Assembly (NCBI GenBank): GCA_019637895.1
Contig: JAHBUU010000016.1
Coordinates: 1-32,966, forward strand
Source of the DNA: Pseudobdellovibrionaceae bacterium
GTDB taxonomy: Bacteria > Bdellovibrionota > Bdellovibrionia > Bdellovibrionales > Bdellovibrionaceae
Reading direction: 5' to 3'
Length of the DNA: 32,966 nt
Shown here: positions 8,218 through 17,022 of the stretch, piece after piece
Position numbering within the stretch: position 1 is the stretch's first letter
Layout of the letters: each line of letters starts with the position of its first letter
Notes under the pieces: model-generated
The model's input: only the letters and a program-made list of their open reading frames with translations
Told to the model about the DNA's origin: nothing
The model's database searches: none
Translations under genes and position numbers: made by a program

Positions 8218-8706
8218 ATGACGAAGACACCGACCTTTCGAATCGTACTGATCGAGCCTGAGATTCCTCAGAACACGGGGAATATCGGGCGAACTTGCGT
8301 CGCGACGAACTGCGAGCTTCATCTCGTGGGAAAATTGGGTTTTGAGATCAATGATCGCAACCTCAAGAGGGCGGGACTCGATTACTGGGTCCATCTGACG
8401 TGGTTTCACCATGCGACCTTCGAAGATTGGTGGAAGCAGGTCGAAGACCCGACAAGAGCCTTTTACTTCACGACGAAATCGCCGCAGCTTTATACGGATG
8501 TCCAATATCGTCCCGGTGACTGGTTGGTTTTTGGCAAAGAAACCAAGGGTCTCGACCCCGAGCTGATTCGACGCAATGCAGATCAGGCGGTCAAAATTCC
8601 CCTGCTGGGGCCGACTCGAAGTTTGAATTTGTCGACGGCCGTGGCGATCGCGAGCTACGAAGGGATTCGTCAAATGGGTCCCGCTCTTTCCGAGGTTCAG
8701 TCTTAA
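8218..8706 (+). CDS. trmL: tRNA (cytidine/uridine-2'-O-)-methyltransferase, TrmL family
   Basis: A 162-residue SPOUT methyltransferase that would use S-adenosylmethionine to methylate the ribose of the wobble base 34 in tRNA-Leu isoacceptors. All three SPOUT motifs are visible: IVLIEPEIPQNTGNIGRTC (8-26), WLVFGKETKGLDPELI (about 102-117) and IPLLGPTRSLNLSTAVAIAS (about 126-145). TrmL proteins are about 157 residues, so the gene is full length. The ATG at 8218 follows the stop of the previous gene by one base, which suggests translational coupling; the independent ribosome site is poor. An in-frame TTG at 8209 would overlap the previous gene and is not needed. Confidence 0.93.
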   Translation: MTKTPTFRIVLIEPEIPQNTGNIGRTCVATNCELHLVGKLGFEINDRNLKRAGLDYWVHLTWFHHATFEDWWKQVEDPTRAFYFTTKSPQLYTDVQYRPGDWLVFGKETKGLDPELIRRNADQAVKIPLLGPTRSLNLSTAVAIASYEGIRQMGPALSEVQS

Positions 8707-8794
8707 GTTTTGCACAAAATTCGAGGGGTTCCGGGGCTAGAACCTGTAGGGTGTTCTTGCTCTTGTTCGGTTTGCAGGTCTATGCTTGGCGTCT

Positions 8795-11461
8795 ATGTTC
8801 ATGCAAACACTGACCAAGATTTTTGGAACGAAACACGACCGTGAAATGAAGCGAATCCACCCCATTATCAATCGGGTGAATTCTTTCGAGAGTTCGATGA
8901 AAGCTCTCACGGACGATCAACTCAAAGCCAAAACGCCGGAACTCAAACAGCGGCTCGCCAAGGGCGAAACCCTGAATGATATTTTGCCGGAAGCGTTTGC
9001 CGTTTGTCGGGAGGCCTCACGACGCGTGTTGGGGATGCGCCACTATGACGTGCAGTTGATCGGTGGTTACATCCTTCACCGCGGAAGCATCGCTGAGATG
9101 AGAACCGGGGAGGGGAAAACCCTCGTCGCCACTTTGCCCGTTTATCTGAATGCGCTTTCTGGAAAAGGTGTTCACGTTGTGACGGTGAACGACTACCTCG
9201 CTCGTCGTGACGCCGAGTGGATGGGTCGTTTGTACAACTGGTTGGGTCTTTCGATTGGCGTGATCGGCCACGGTCTGACCGATCAAGAGCGCAAAGCCGC
9301 TTACGGTGCCGACATCACCTATGCGACCAACAACGAGCTGGGTTTCGACTACCTTCGCGACAACATGAAGTTTGATCTCGAGGACTACGTCCAGCGCGAT
9401 TTCAATTTTGCGATCGTGGATGAGTGCGACTCGATCTTGATCGACGAGGCGAGAACGCCGCTGATCATTTCCGGTCCGGCGGAATCGTCGACGGAAAAAT
9501 ATTACGTCGTGAACACGATCATTCCGCATCTTAAGCGGGATGTGCATTTTTCGATGGAAGAAAAAACCAAGACGGCATCCCTCACCGATGATGGGAACCG
9601 CAAGGTCGAAGAGCTCTTGGGGATCAACAATCTCTACGATCCTGAACACATCGAGCTTCTTCACCACGTTTATCAAGGCCTGAAGGCTCACTATCTTTAT
9701 CGCCGAGACGTTGAGTACATGATCCAGAACGGCGAAGTGGTTATTGTCGATGAATTTACGGGCCGTCTGATGCCGGGTCGTCGTTGGTCTGACGGTCTTC
9801 ACCAGGCGATCGAAGCCAAAGAAAACGTCGAAGTGAAGAGCGAGAACCAAACACTTGCGACGATCACTTTCCAGAACTTCTTCCGGATGTACAACAAGCT
9901 GTCCGGTATGACGGGAACGGCGGATACCGAGGCGGCGGAATTCAAGAAGATCTACAAGCTGGATGTTTCCGTGATCCCGACGAACAAGCCGATTGCGCGG
10001 ATCGATCAGGAAGACATCGTTTATAAAACCGAGCAGGGGAAATTCAAAGCCATCGTCGAGGCGGTCAAAGAGCGCCACGCGAAAGGCCAGCCGATCTTGA
10101 TCGGGACCGCTTCGATTGAAAAATCGGAATTGCTTTCCGAGTTCTTGAAAAAAGCCGGAATTCGTCATGACGTTCTGAATGCGAAGGCGCACGAGCGTGA
10201 GGCCGAGATCGTGGCTTTGGCGGGTCGAAAGGGTGCGATTACGATCGCGACCAATATGGCCGGTCGTGGAACTGACATCATGCTCGGAGGGAACGCCGAA
10301 GTTCAGGCGCGGAAAGCCGCTGGCGCCGAAGACTCTCCGGAGTACCCAGCTTTGCTCGAGAAATTTAAAAAACAAACCGAAGATGAACGCAAAGAAGTGA
10401 TCGCGGCCGGCGGACTTTGCATCGTCGGAACTGAACGGCATGAGTCTCGCCGGATCGATAACCAGTTGCGAGGTCGTGCTGGTCGTCAAGGCGATCCGGG
10501 TGAGTCGCAGTTTTTCCTGTCGCTTGAAGACACGCTCATGCGGATCTTCAACGGCGAGCGCATTCAGAAGATCATGACCATGCTGAATATTCCTGATGAC
10601 GAACCGATCACCGCTCGAATGGTGACGAATTCGATCGAAGGCGCCCAGCGCAAGGTTGAAGGCCATCAGTTCGACGTTCGTAAAAATTTGATCGAGTACG
10701 ACGATGTGATGAACCATCAGAGGAACGCGATTTATGGCATGCGCCGTCGCGCTCTTGAGGGTCAAGATATCGAACGGACTATCTTGGATATGCTTGGTGA
10801 CGTCACCTCGACCACCCTGGACACCTATGTTCCAGAGGGTGGGCGCAGAGAGGACTGGAGCTTCGATGGCCTGAACAACGCACTGTCGAATCTCTTCGGC
10901 TTCAAACTCGATTTCGAAAAGATGACCGTGAATTCTGAATCCATCACGGAGGCCGTGCGGACCAACGTTCAAGCCACCTACGAGCGCCAAAAAGCGATGA
11001 TGGGTCCTTATCTTGGGCAGATTCAGAAGATGGTCTTGCTTCAGACGATTGATCAGCGCTGGAAAGAACATCTGCTTGTCATCGACAAGTTGAAAGAGGG
11101 TATTAGCCTGCGCGGTTATGCGCAGAAAGATCCTTTGATCGAATATAAGAAGGAAGCTTTTAACACCTTCGAGATGCTGAACAATGCGATCAAGAACGAC
11201 GTGATCGAAAAAGTCATGAAGGTTCAAATCGTCGCTCAGCAGGGTGCCGAAGCCGCTGAGCAATTCCGACCTGAGGAGCAAGACCTTTCCGGTCTCGATT
11301 ACCAAGGTGGGGATGAGAGCGGAGGGCTCTTGGCCTCTTCGCCCGGAGGGGATCTGGAATCCTCTGAGAAACGCAAAATGACCTTTTCCAATCGGCCTCC
11401 GGATGATCGCGTTTTGAACCGCGCGGATCGTCGTCGAATGGAAAAAAACAAGAAACGTTAA
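8795..11461 (+). CDS. secA: Preprotein translocase ATPase SecA
   Basis: SecA pushes unfolded preproteins through the SecYEG channel with ATP. At 888 residues it is near normal length. Seen in order: [20 protein letters not shown] with the Walker A loop (about 102-109), [19 protein letters not shown] with the DECD box, [30 protein letters not shown] and [18 protein letters not shown] residues (as [18 protein letters not shown]), then the helical scaffold ([18 protein letters not shown]). The C-terminus ends [16 protein letters not shown] and has no CxCxSGxxxxxCH/C zinc motif, which in many SecAs binds SecB and lipids. The start is uncertain: TTG 8786, ATG 8795 and ATG 8801 are all in frame and no ribosome site is strong; I took ATG 8795. 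It is followed after 15 bases by the zinc-ribbon gene. Confidence 0.96.
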   Translation: MFMQTLTKIFGTKHDREMKRIHPIINRVNSFESSMKALTDDQLKAKTPELKQRLAKGETLNDILPEAFAVCREASRRVLGMRHYDVQLIGGYILHRGSIAEMRTGEGKTLVATLPVYLNALSGKGVHVVTVNDYLARRDAEWMGRLYNWLGLSIGVIGHGLTDQERKAAYGADITYATNNELGFDYLRDNMKFDLEDYVQRDFNFAIVDECDSILIDEARTPLIISGPAESSTEKYYVVNTIIPHLKRDVHFSMEEKTKTASLTDDGNRKVEELLGINNLYDPEHIELLHHVYQGLKAHYLYRRDVEYMIQNGEVVIVDEFTGRLMPGRRWSDGLHQAIEAKENVEVKSENQTLATITFQNFFRMYNKLSGMTGTADTEAAEFKKIYKLDVSVIPTNKPIARIDQEDIVYKTEQGKFKAIVEAVKERHAKGQPILIGTASIEKSELLSEFLKKAGIRHDVLNAKAHEREAEIVALAGRKGAITIATNMAGRGTDIMLGGNAEVQARKAAGAEDSPEYPALLEKFKKQTEDERKEVIAAGGLCIVGTERHESRRIDNQLRGRAGRQGDPGESQFFLSLEDTLMRIFNGERIQKIMTMLNIPDDEPITARMVTNSIEGAQRKVEGHQFDVRKNLIEYDDVMNHQRNAIYGMRRRALEGQDIERTILDMLGDVTSTTLDTYVPEGGRREDWSFDGLNNALSNLFGFKLDFEKMTVNSESITEAVRTNVQATYERQKAMMGPYLGQIQKMVLLQTIDQRWKEHLLVIDKLKEGISLRGYAQKDPLIEYKKEAFNTFEMLNNAIKNDVIEKVMKVQIVAQQGAEAAEQFRPEEQDLSGLDYQGGDESGGLLASSPGGDLESSEKRKMTFSNRPPDDRVLNRADRRRMEKNKKR

Positions 11462-11476
11462 GGGTGAGGCCCGGAC

Positions 11477-12283
11477 TTGGCATCCTGTCCGAATTGCCAT
11501 CAGGCCATTGAAATCAAAAGTCAGCACATGGGGGCATTGTTCAACTGCCCCCATTGTCGTGCGGTCTTCTTTGTGGACTGGAATGGTCAACCCGAGGCGC
11601 TCGCTCAGCACGAGCCAGAGCCACCGCCCGAGACTCCGGCTCCTCTCGAACCATCCTCTGATCCATTTTCTGTCGAAGCTTCTCCGATTGAATCACCTCT
11701 TGAAATGCCCTCGATGAGTCCAAGTGATGGTTTCGCTGGGGTTGACATGCCTCCTCCTGAGGTCGCGTATGAGCCAGTTTCAGAGTCTCCACTCGAGATG
11801 CCATTCGAGGCGGCTCTTTCGCCAGTCGCTGAAGAAGCTCCAGCCCTGGATGTGCCTTTGGAGATGCCGGTTGAAAGCCCTCTTGAGATGCCAGCCGAGA
11901 CTCCCGTGGCAAATGAGTCCTTTGATGGCGCCGAGCAAACTCCGGTGGGGGATCCTTTCGCGCTAGAGCCTGCGGCCGTTGCCGGTGACGAGGGGATGGC
12001 CGACGTCTTGAATTATGGGAATCAGGAAAATGCGGCCGGACCTTTGGCTTATACGGTCGTGATCGAGGGTCTTGAGCTGGCGGAAACCTTTGAAAAGCTC
12101 AAAGAAGCCCTGACGGACTCTCGTTTTAATTGGGAGTCTGACGAGGTGATGGCTCAGGTCAAGGCGGGCCGTCTCGAATTGAAAGGATTGAACCCGACAA
12201 AGGCCTCGATTCTGATCAATCGAATCAAGTATCTCCCGATTGAGGTATCCTGGAAGCAGGAGGTCTACGGTGGGACTGCGTAG
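11477..12283 (+). CDS. Zinc-ribbon protein with SPLEMP repeats and a conserved C-terminal domain
   Basis: A 268-residue protein with three parts. Residues 1-35 form a small zinc ribbon with Cys4, Cys7, Cys24 and Cys27 (CPNC and CPHC), like the MJ0042-type fingers of delta-proteobacterial proteins. Residues 40-185 are a Pro/Glu/Ala-rich, low-complexity linker with four copies of (S/V)PLEMP at 73, 104, 126 and 134. Residues 190-263 are a compact domain (YTVVIEGLELAETFEKLKEA, then LELKGLNPTKASILINRIKYLP) of alternating strands and helices that I do not recognise. The start is TTG at 11477, with GTGAGG 7 bases upstream and the ribbon directly after it. It lies between secA and a coiled-coil exported protein whose GTG start overlaps its 3' end by 14 bases. 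The function is unknown; a scaffold or adaptor role is possible. Confidence 0.7.
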   Translation: MASCPNCHQAIEIKSQHMGALFNCPHCRAVFFVDWNGQPEALAQHEPEPPPETPAPLEPSSDPFSVEASPIESPLEMPSMSPSDGFAGVDMPPPEVAYEPVSESPLEMPFEAALSPVAEEAPALDVPLEMPVESPLEMPAETPVANESFDGAEQTPVGDPFALEPAAVAGDEGMADVLNYGNQENAAGPLAYTVVIEGLELAETFEKLKEALTDSRFNWESDEVMAQVKAGRLELKGLNPTKASILINRIKYLPIEVSWKQEVYGGTA

Positions 12284-12824
12284 CCTGACTTTTATTTCCT
12301 GTTTGATCGCATCTTCTTTGGCCATCGCCAGTGGTGGAGAAAAGGCCGCTGAAAAGTCGTCGCCTCCACCTGAGTGGGTTGAAATCCAAAGTCGTTTGCA
12401 AGTTCTCAAAGCGAAAATGGGTGCGAAGGAAAAGATGGTTCGCGACTTGATTGCGGACAAGCACCGGGGCGCAAGCCACGAGTCCTTTGAGCATCTGAAG
12501 CGAGAGCATGCCGAACTTCGCAAACTCTCCGAAGAATATGAGCAGCAACGAAATGTGCTGCGATATCGTTATCCGGAGAAGGGCTTGAAGGACGGCCGCA
12601 AGTACCAGCGTGTGGAAGTCAAATCGCTGACCGATATGGAAAATCAAATCGGAATGGAAGCGGTTCTTCAGAAAACCCAAAACAAAATGCATCGTCAATA
12701 TGGCGCTTCTGAAGAGGATTCAGCGCGGACACCCGCCTCGGCGGGCGAGGCTCGGCCAGCGGCTCCTTTGAACAAAAGCTCATCGGAAGAGGGTGTGACC
12801 ACTCCTTCCGTCATGTCCAAGTAG
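12270..12824 (+). CDS. Exported coiled-coil protein of unknown function (GTG start)
   Basis: A 184-residue protein. The start is GTG at 12270, because AGGAGG lies 6 bases upstream and the product then begins with a signal peptide (MGLRSLTFISCLIASSLAIA, cut near ASG). It overlaps the zinc-ribbon gene by 14 bases, so the two are probably coupled. The mature protein is highly charged: a long helical segment with heptad-like spacing (about 35-95; LQVLKAKMGAKEKMVRDLIA, HLKREHAELRKLSEEYEQQR) and a disordered Ser/Ala/Pro/Glu-rich tail. No enzyme motif is present. It ends 9 bases from the convergent kinase gene. I assign no function. Confidence 0.6.
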   Translation: MGLRSLTFISCLIASSLAIASGGEKAAEKSSPPPEWVEIQSRLQVLKAKMGAKEKMVRDLIADKHRGASHESFEHLKREHAELRKLSEEYEQQRNVLRYRYPEKGLKDGRKYQRVEVKSLTDMENQIGMEAVLQKTQNKMHRQYGASEEDSARTPASAGEARPAAPLNKSSSEEGVTTPSVMSK

Positions 12825-12833
12825 ACCAGATCA

Positions 12834-13730
12834 TCAGAATCGCCATTTCTCAATTCGCAGGGCAATTTCGATTTCTCGGCTGGATTGTCGGGGGAAGTCT
12901 TTGACGTTCCAGGCGGCAGACAGCATGGCTTTGCAAAAGCACCACGCCTGAATCAGTTGAGGATCATCCTGCAGTTCCTCGACGAGGATTCGGAATCTTT
13001 GGTCCAAGAGGGCTTCGCTTGGAACTTTGTCGGATTCTCCGTCGATGGGATTGTAAATCATCACACCGGCTTCGGCCGCGGGGTGCCCCTGATAGCCGTG
13101 GGGATCAATCACCAACCAGTCATCTTCATGGCTCAGAATATTTTCGTGATGAAGATCTCCATGCAAAAGAATGTCCTGAGATCGATCTCTGGTGAGATCG
13201 CCGAAAAGATCTTGAGCTTTGGCGAAGAGTCTTTTGTCCGTAAAGGCCTCAAGAGCATTGAAGTCGGAAATCAAGTCAGACAGATGTCTGAAAGAGTCGT
13301 CTTTGGTCGCAGAAGAGCGAAGGGCTTTGATCGTCCGGCAGATCACGCGTGTCACGGCCTCGTCACCCATGCCCGGCAGTCGCTTTCTGAGAGTGTCGCC
13401 GCTGTGGCAGCGCTTGAGAAGAAAGGCGTTCGAAAGACTCTCAAATTCCAAAAGGGTGGGCGTCACCTTCCGATAATGCCGGAGCCATCGCACCTCGTTC
13501 CACACTGAGCGAGTGGGGGGAGAGACTTTGAGAATGACCTCTGTTTCAGATGCTCGTGCTTTTGCCGTCGCGACAAAGTTAAAACTGAGGTTTTGCAAAG
13601 GGGTGACCAAGGAAAGTCCCCATTGTGTCGAGAGGTCTTCGATCAGATGTTCAAGACTTTCGAGCCACAAAAGGCCCTGATCGCCATCGACGGCTTTGAT
13701 GTTTTTCAGGAAGGAGGAGGGCAGTTGCAT
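12834..13730 (-). CDS. APH(6)/streptomycin-6-kinase-like small-molecule kinase
   Basis: A 298-residue protein of the protein-kinase-like aminoglycoside phosphotransferase fold. The catalytic loop ILLHGDLHHENILSHEDD (188-204; Asp192, Asn197) and the metal-binding WLVIDPHGYQGHPAAEAGVM (205-224; Asp209) are clear and match the APH(6)/hydroxyurea-phosphotransferase family (usual 'WLaIDPKGxxGExxxExA'). Lys68 in TEVILKVS is the ATP lysine candidate. The known members phosphorylate streptomycin or hydroxyurea, but most chromosomal relatives have unknown substrates, so resistance should not be assumed from this sequence. It follows the BamE-like lipoprotein by 11 bases on the same strand and probably shares its transcript. 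No strong ribosome site precedes the ATG. Confidence 0.75.
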   Translation of the reverse strand: MQLPSSFLKNIKAVDGDQGLLWLESLEHLIEDLSTQWGLSLVTPLQNLSFNFVATAKARASETEVILKVSPPTRSVWNEVRWLRHYRKVTPTLLEFESLSNAFLLKRCHSGDTLRKRLPGMGDEAVTRVICRTIKALRSSATKDDSFRHLSDLISDFNALEAFTDKRLFAKAQDLFGDLTRDRSQDILLHGDLHHENILSHEDDWLVIDPHGYQGHPAAEAGVMIYNPIDGESDKVPSEALLDQRFRILVEELQDDPQLIQAWCFCKAMLSAAWNVKDFPRQSSREIEIALRIEKWRF

Positions 13731-13741
13731 GAATCGGCAGA

Positions 13742-14182
13742 CTACTCGACGTTTTTAAAGCTTGGCATATAGCGGACTTTGTCGGCATTGCGAGCTTCGT
13801 TTTGGAAGTTCTCATAGTCTTCCGAGTTCTTTTTGGCGCGCTCAACGGACTCGGTCTGAGTCTTTTCATTTAGCTCTTCGTTTTTCTTGTCCACGGCGAC
13901 GGCGGACTTTTCTGGTTCCGGCGCCCAGGCGTCACCGCTGTAAACGGCCATGCCATCAAGGAAGTGAACTTCTTTGTCGAATCGGATATTGCCTTCGTAA
14001 AAACGATAGATCCATCGGTCTTTGCCGTGCATTCGAGTCGCTGAGTTTGGATTTCCGACGGCCTCGAGAACCTGATGCTTGTCCATTCCGGGGTGGATTT
14101 TTTCAAAGGATCTCAGCATCGAAGTTTGGCATGAAGTGAGTGCGATGAGCGAGATGAAAAGAACTGCTAAACGTTGGAGCAT
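13742..14182 (-). CDS. BamE/SmpA-like lipoprotein
   Basis: A 146-residue lipoprotein. The signal peptide ends in the lipobox LTSC (Cys18), so the product should be lipidated; no Asp at +2 (it is Gln), which favours the outer membrane. Residues 26-85 (FEKIHPGMDKHQVLEAVGNP, DRWIYRFY) follow the SmpA/OmlA pattern 'xxxGMtxxqVxxxlGxPxxxxxxxxxxWxY'. In BamE this domain helps the BAM complex insert outer-membrane barrels; many paralogues exist with other roles. A charged coiled-coil-like tail (about 95-140, KSAVAVDKKNEELNEKTQTE) is not usual for BamE and suggests a paralogue. Ribosome site GGGGAG lies 3 to 4 bases upstream of the ATG. It heads a two-gene operon with the kinase. Confidence 0.65.
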   Translation of the reverse strand: MLQRLAVLFISLIALTSCQTSMLRSFEKIHPGMDKHQVLEAVGNPNSATRMHGKDRWIYRFYEGNIRFDKEVHFLDGMAVYSGDAWAPEPEKSAVAVDKKNEELNEKTQTESVERAKKNSEDYENFQNEARNADKVRYMPSFKNVE

Positions 14183-14318
14183 GCACTCCCCCCTTGAACT
14201 TCCATTTTGACATGAGGCCTAGGATGGCGGAACCAGAACCTCAGACGGCGTCTCATTTTTGAACGAATGAGGCAACTTGCTTTCGCCGAGATTGCCTCGG
14301 AACGAGACAAAACACGAT

Positions 14319-14324
14319 TTGACA
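14319..14324 (+). promoter_or_regulatory. Possible -35 element before the large exported protein
   Basis: A perfect TTGACA lies 62 bases before the ATG at 14386, in the 203-bp gap between the BamE-like gene and this one. The hexamer 17 bases downstream (TGTTTC) is a poor -10, so this is only a candidate. Nothing else in the gap stood out. Confidence 0.2.
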
Positions 14325-14385
14325 TTGCTTGCCGAGAGTCCTGTTTCATCACCTGAAGGGGAAAACTGCGTAGCTGGGTCTTGAA

Positions 14386-17022
14386 ATGCCCTTTGTCTTC
14401 AGAATTCTTGAAGAAATTCGTGTATTGCCGTGGGTCGTTTTCCGAAAAGAAGAGGTGCGAATTTCAAGAGCGTGGTCCTTGCTGGGGATCCTCATTTTTA
14501 TCTTGGCTCCTTTGTTTTCGGTGGCGACCGAGAACTGTCCAGAGACGCCACTCAAGGGACAAAAAAAAGACGCTTGTTTAATCGAGTGTGAATCCTATTA
14601 CGTCGAGAATCCGGATGCCCGGCCGGCCTCAATGACGGGAGTTTGCGAAAGCACGGGTGAGTTTCTTTCGAGCGGACTCAATTTACAGCGGAACCTTGAT
14701 CGTTTCACGAGCTGTGCCGGTGGGGTCTGGAAGGGCGTGCTGTCGATTCCTGATCAGCTGAAAGCTTATCTCCTTTTGGCGGAGAGTCTTGCGGATCGCA
14801 TTCGGGAAAACTCGGTCGCACACCAAAAATTCATCGCGGAATGCCGAGACGATATGGCCTGCCGACGAGAAGTCGCCCGGTTGCAACTGCACTACAGTGC
14901 CCGGAGACCAGACGGTTCTTATGTCGTTCCTGATTCCGTCGTTGATGCGGACACCGGCAAAGAAGACTTCATGGTTTTGCTGGATCGAACGGCAATGCAC
15001 CAGCAGGGTTTGGCCAGAACTTGTGAACTGCAGCTTTCTGATATTAACCGCTCGATCCAAGGGGCCGAGGGTTTTGAAGAGTGGAATTTGCAGGCCCTGC
15101 AGGAACGCTACCGTCGAGTGGCAAAATGGGATCCGGGTTGTCCCGGGGCGCTTAAGATGTCTTTCCCCACAGAAATGGGTCCATCGACTCCGGGTCGCGG
15201 CTGGCTTGAATCTCTGGGTATCAAGCAGCAGTGTTACTCGCCCGAGAAATTCAATGAATTGGTTTGTTTAGAGATCGCAAGCTTTGTCTTGGACCCTGTC
15301 GCTATTGGAACCGGTGGTGCGGGCTTGGCCGTGAAGGCCATCAAAAAAGCGGGCCTGAAAATAGCGGGCAAAGGCGTTGCCACAAAAGGCGCTGCTGCGG
15401 CGACAAGGGATGCGGAACGTCTTGTGGCTGCCAACGAGCTGGCCGATGTCTCGGGCGGGATTTCAACCGCTCCTGGAAAGAAAACCGATGAATTGATCGA
15501 AGCCGAAGAGCGAGTGGGTTCTGCGGCCTTGAAAAAAACCGGTGATCCGAGGACACCGGGTCGGGATTCCTATATCGGGGCGAATCTCGAAAAAGAAGTC
15601 ACCACTCCGACCCAGAATGAAGAATGGATTCGAACGGCAGAAGTGACCGGTGCGGGCTCGAAGACGCGCTTTTTCGAGGTCGAGAACTCGGTCATGAAAG
15701 ATCTCAATGACGGACTCAAAGACAAGAACCTGGTCACGAGTCTGACCAATCGTCACAAAGAAATGATGATGAAGAAGGTGCGAGAGATCGAGGCCAAGAA
15801 TCCGGGCCTCAAAGTCGAAGCTTATAGCGACTTCAAGTCTGTCCGCTTCGCCTTCAAGGGCAAGATTCCAGGCGACCTTCAGTCTCAGTTGGATCTGGCT
15901 TTTCAGTCGACGAATGCTCAGTTTGCGAAAGAACTGAAAGACCTGAACTTGTTACGAGCGTCGGATACTCCGGAAAGCTGGTTCCGAGCGGGATACGCCT
16001 CAACGGCCGACGAGGCCAGTGCCGCAGCAAGGGTTGGTCGCGACCAGGGAAGTGCAAACCGGATGATGAGTGCGGATCAAGAAGGCGTTCGCACGCGTTT
16101 AGGGAAGGACCTTTCTCAGTCTGAAGAGATGCGAACGGCACTGGAGAAAAAATGGGGCTCCTCTCCTGTGCTAACGGGAGCTGCAGGCACGAAGGTTCCG
16201 GCCCGGGAAACTTTTGAACTTGTTCGTAAAGCCAAGACTCCGGACGAGCTGGTGACGGCAGTCAAAGCCCGCTATGGCATTAAAAATTTCTCGGTGGACG
16301 ACGCCAAAGATTTGATGGCCTATTCCAAGTCCATCGATTCGTTCTCGCCCTCTTTGCGAATCGCAAAACGCGATGTGAATAACCTCGATGAGGCTGTTTA
16401 TGGTGGATTCAGTGCGGACTTCGATGGGCTGGGTGCGGGAAATTCGCATGCCACGGCGGCGGCCTTGGCCGGCAAAAAAGATGTCAAGGAAGCCCTGGTC
16501 TCTGCTCGTCTTGGCGAGAAGGACATGACCACCGAACTGAAAGGCCGGATGTCTGCTTTTCATAAGGCCGTCGGCGATGTGGCGAAATGCAGCGGTGACG
16601 ATTGCATTGGGATCGCCAAAAAAGCTCTGAGTACGAATGACAAAGTGGTGATTTTGCAGAAACTCGCGGCACAACCGGAAACACGCGGAATCCGAATGGC
16701 CTTTGTGCAGGCCGGAGTGAAGGACAGCAGTCATCGAACGGTGATTTCGACTCATGGTGAATCCATCGAAAAGGCTCTTCGGGCCGAACTCAAGGATGTC
16801 ATTCCTTACGAAAGAACCAAGGGCATGACTTTTGGAATCGACATGAAAACGCCGGTGGTGAACCAGGGATCTGTCGATGTTCTGATTGGCACTCGTCCCG
16901 GACTCAACTTGACGGCGGAAGAAGCCGCGAAAATTCGCGAAGCCTTGCAAAAAGCTGTCAAGAAGGTGAACGAGCAGCTGACCGCCGAGGGGCAAGCTGC
17001 CGTCTATCGCGCGGTTCCTTAG
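14386..17022 (+). CDS. Large exported protein of unknown function
   Basis: An 878-residue protein I cannot assign to a family. A signal peptide core lies at residues 31-46 (SLLGILIFILAPLFSV), so the true start may be the GTG at 14455, giving 855 residues with an RISR n-region; neither start has a good ribosome site. The N-terminal third holds about a dozen cysteines (CPET, CLIECE, CMAC-like pairs), suggesting disulfides outside the cytoplasm. A Gly/Ala-rich hydrophobic part (about 300-355, VAIGTGGAGLAVKAIKKAGL) could insert in or pack against a membrane. The C-terminal region (about 670-870) has a predicted strand YGGFSADFDGLGAGNSHATA, a hairpin-like stretch, a helix and GMTFGIDM, reminiscent in order of a degenerate nucleotidyl-cyclase (GGDEF) fold but without the GGDEF motif. 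Its stop overlaps that of the convergent ligase gene. Confidence 0.6.
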   Translation: MPFVFRILEEIRVLPWVVFRKEEVRISRAWSLLGILIFILAPLFSVATENCPETPLKGQKKDACLIECESYYVENPDARPASMTGVCESTGEFLSSGLNLQRNLDRFTSCAGGVWKGVLSIPDQLKAYLLLAESLADRIRENSVAHQKFIAECRDDMACRREVARLQLHYSARRPDGSYVVPDSVVDADTGKEDFMVLLDRTAMHQQGLARTCELQLSDINRSIQGAEGFEEWNLQALQERYRRVAKWDPGCPGALKMSFPTEMGPSTPGRGWLESLGIKQQCYSPEKFNELVCLEIASFVLDPVAIGTGGAGLAVKAIKKAGLKIAGKGVATKGAAAATRDAERLVAANELADVSGGISTAPGKKTDELIEAEERVGSAALKKTGDPRTPGRDSYIGANLEKEVTTPTQNEEWIRTAEVTGAGSKTRFFEVENSVMKDLNDGLKDKNLVTSLTNRHKEMMMKKVREIEAKNPGLKVEAYSDFKSVRFAFKGKIPGDLQSQLDLAFQSTNAQFAKELKDLNLLRASDTPESWFRAGYASTADEASAAARVGRDQGSANRMMSADQEGVRTRLGKDLSQSEEMRTALEKKWGSSPVLTGAAGTKVPARETFELVRKAKTPDELVTAVKARYGIKNFSVDDAKDLMAYSKSIDSFSPSLRIAKRDVNNLDEAVYGGFSADFDGLGAGNSHATAAALAGKKDVKEALVSARLGEKDMTTELKGRMSAFHKAVGDVAKCSGDDCIGIAKKALSTNDKVVILQKLAAQPETRGIRMAFVQAGVKDSSHRTVISTHGESIEKALRAELKDVIPYERTKGMTFGIDMKTPVVNQGSVDVLIGTRPGLNLTAEEAAKIREALQKAVKKVNEQLTAEGQAAVYRAVP

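Noticed and set aside
8782..8844. ATG at 8782 as the secA start
   Set aside because: It is in a different frame and reaches a stop after 20 codons.
9017..11611. An 864-codon minus-strand frame opposite secA
   Set aside because: Codon-bias shadow of secA with no motif or ribosome site.
12834..13730. Reading the kinase as a streptomycin resistance gene
   Set aside because: Family membership alone does not show resistance; no cassette, integron or transposon features surround it.
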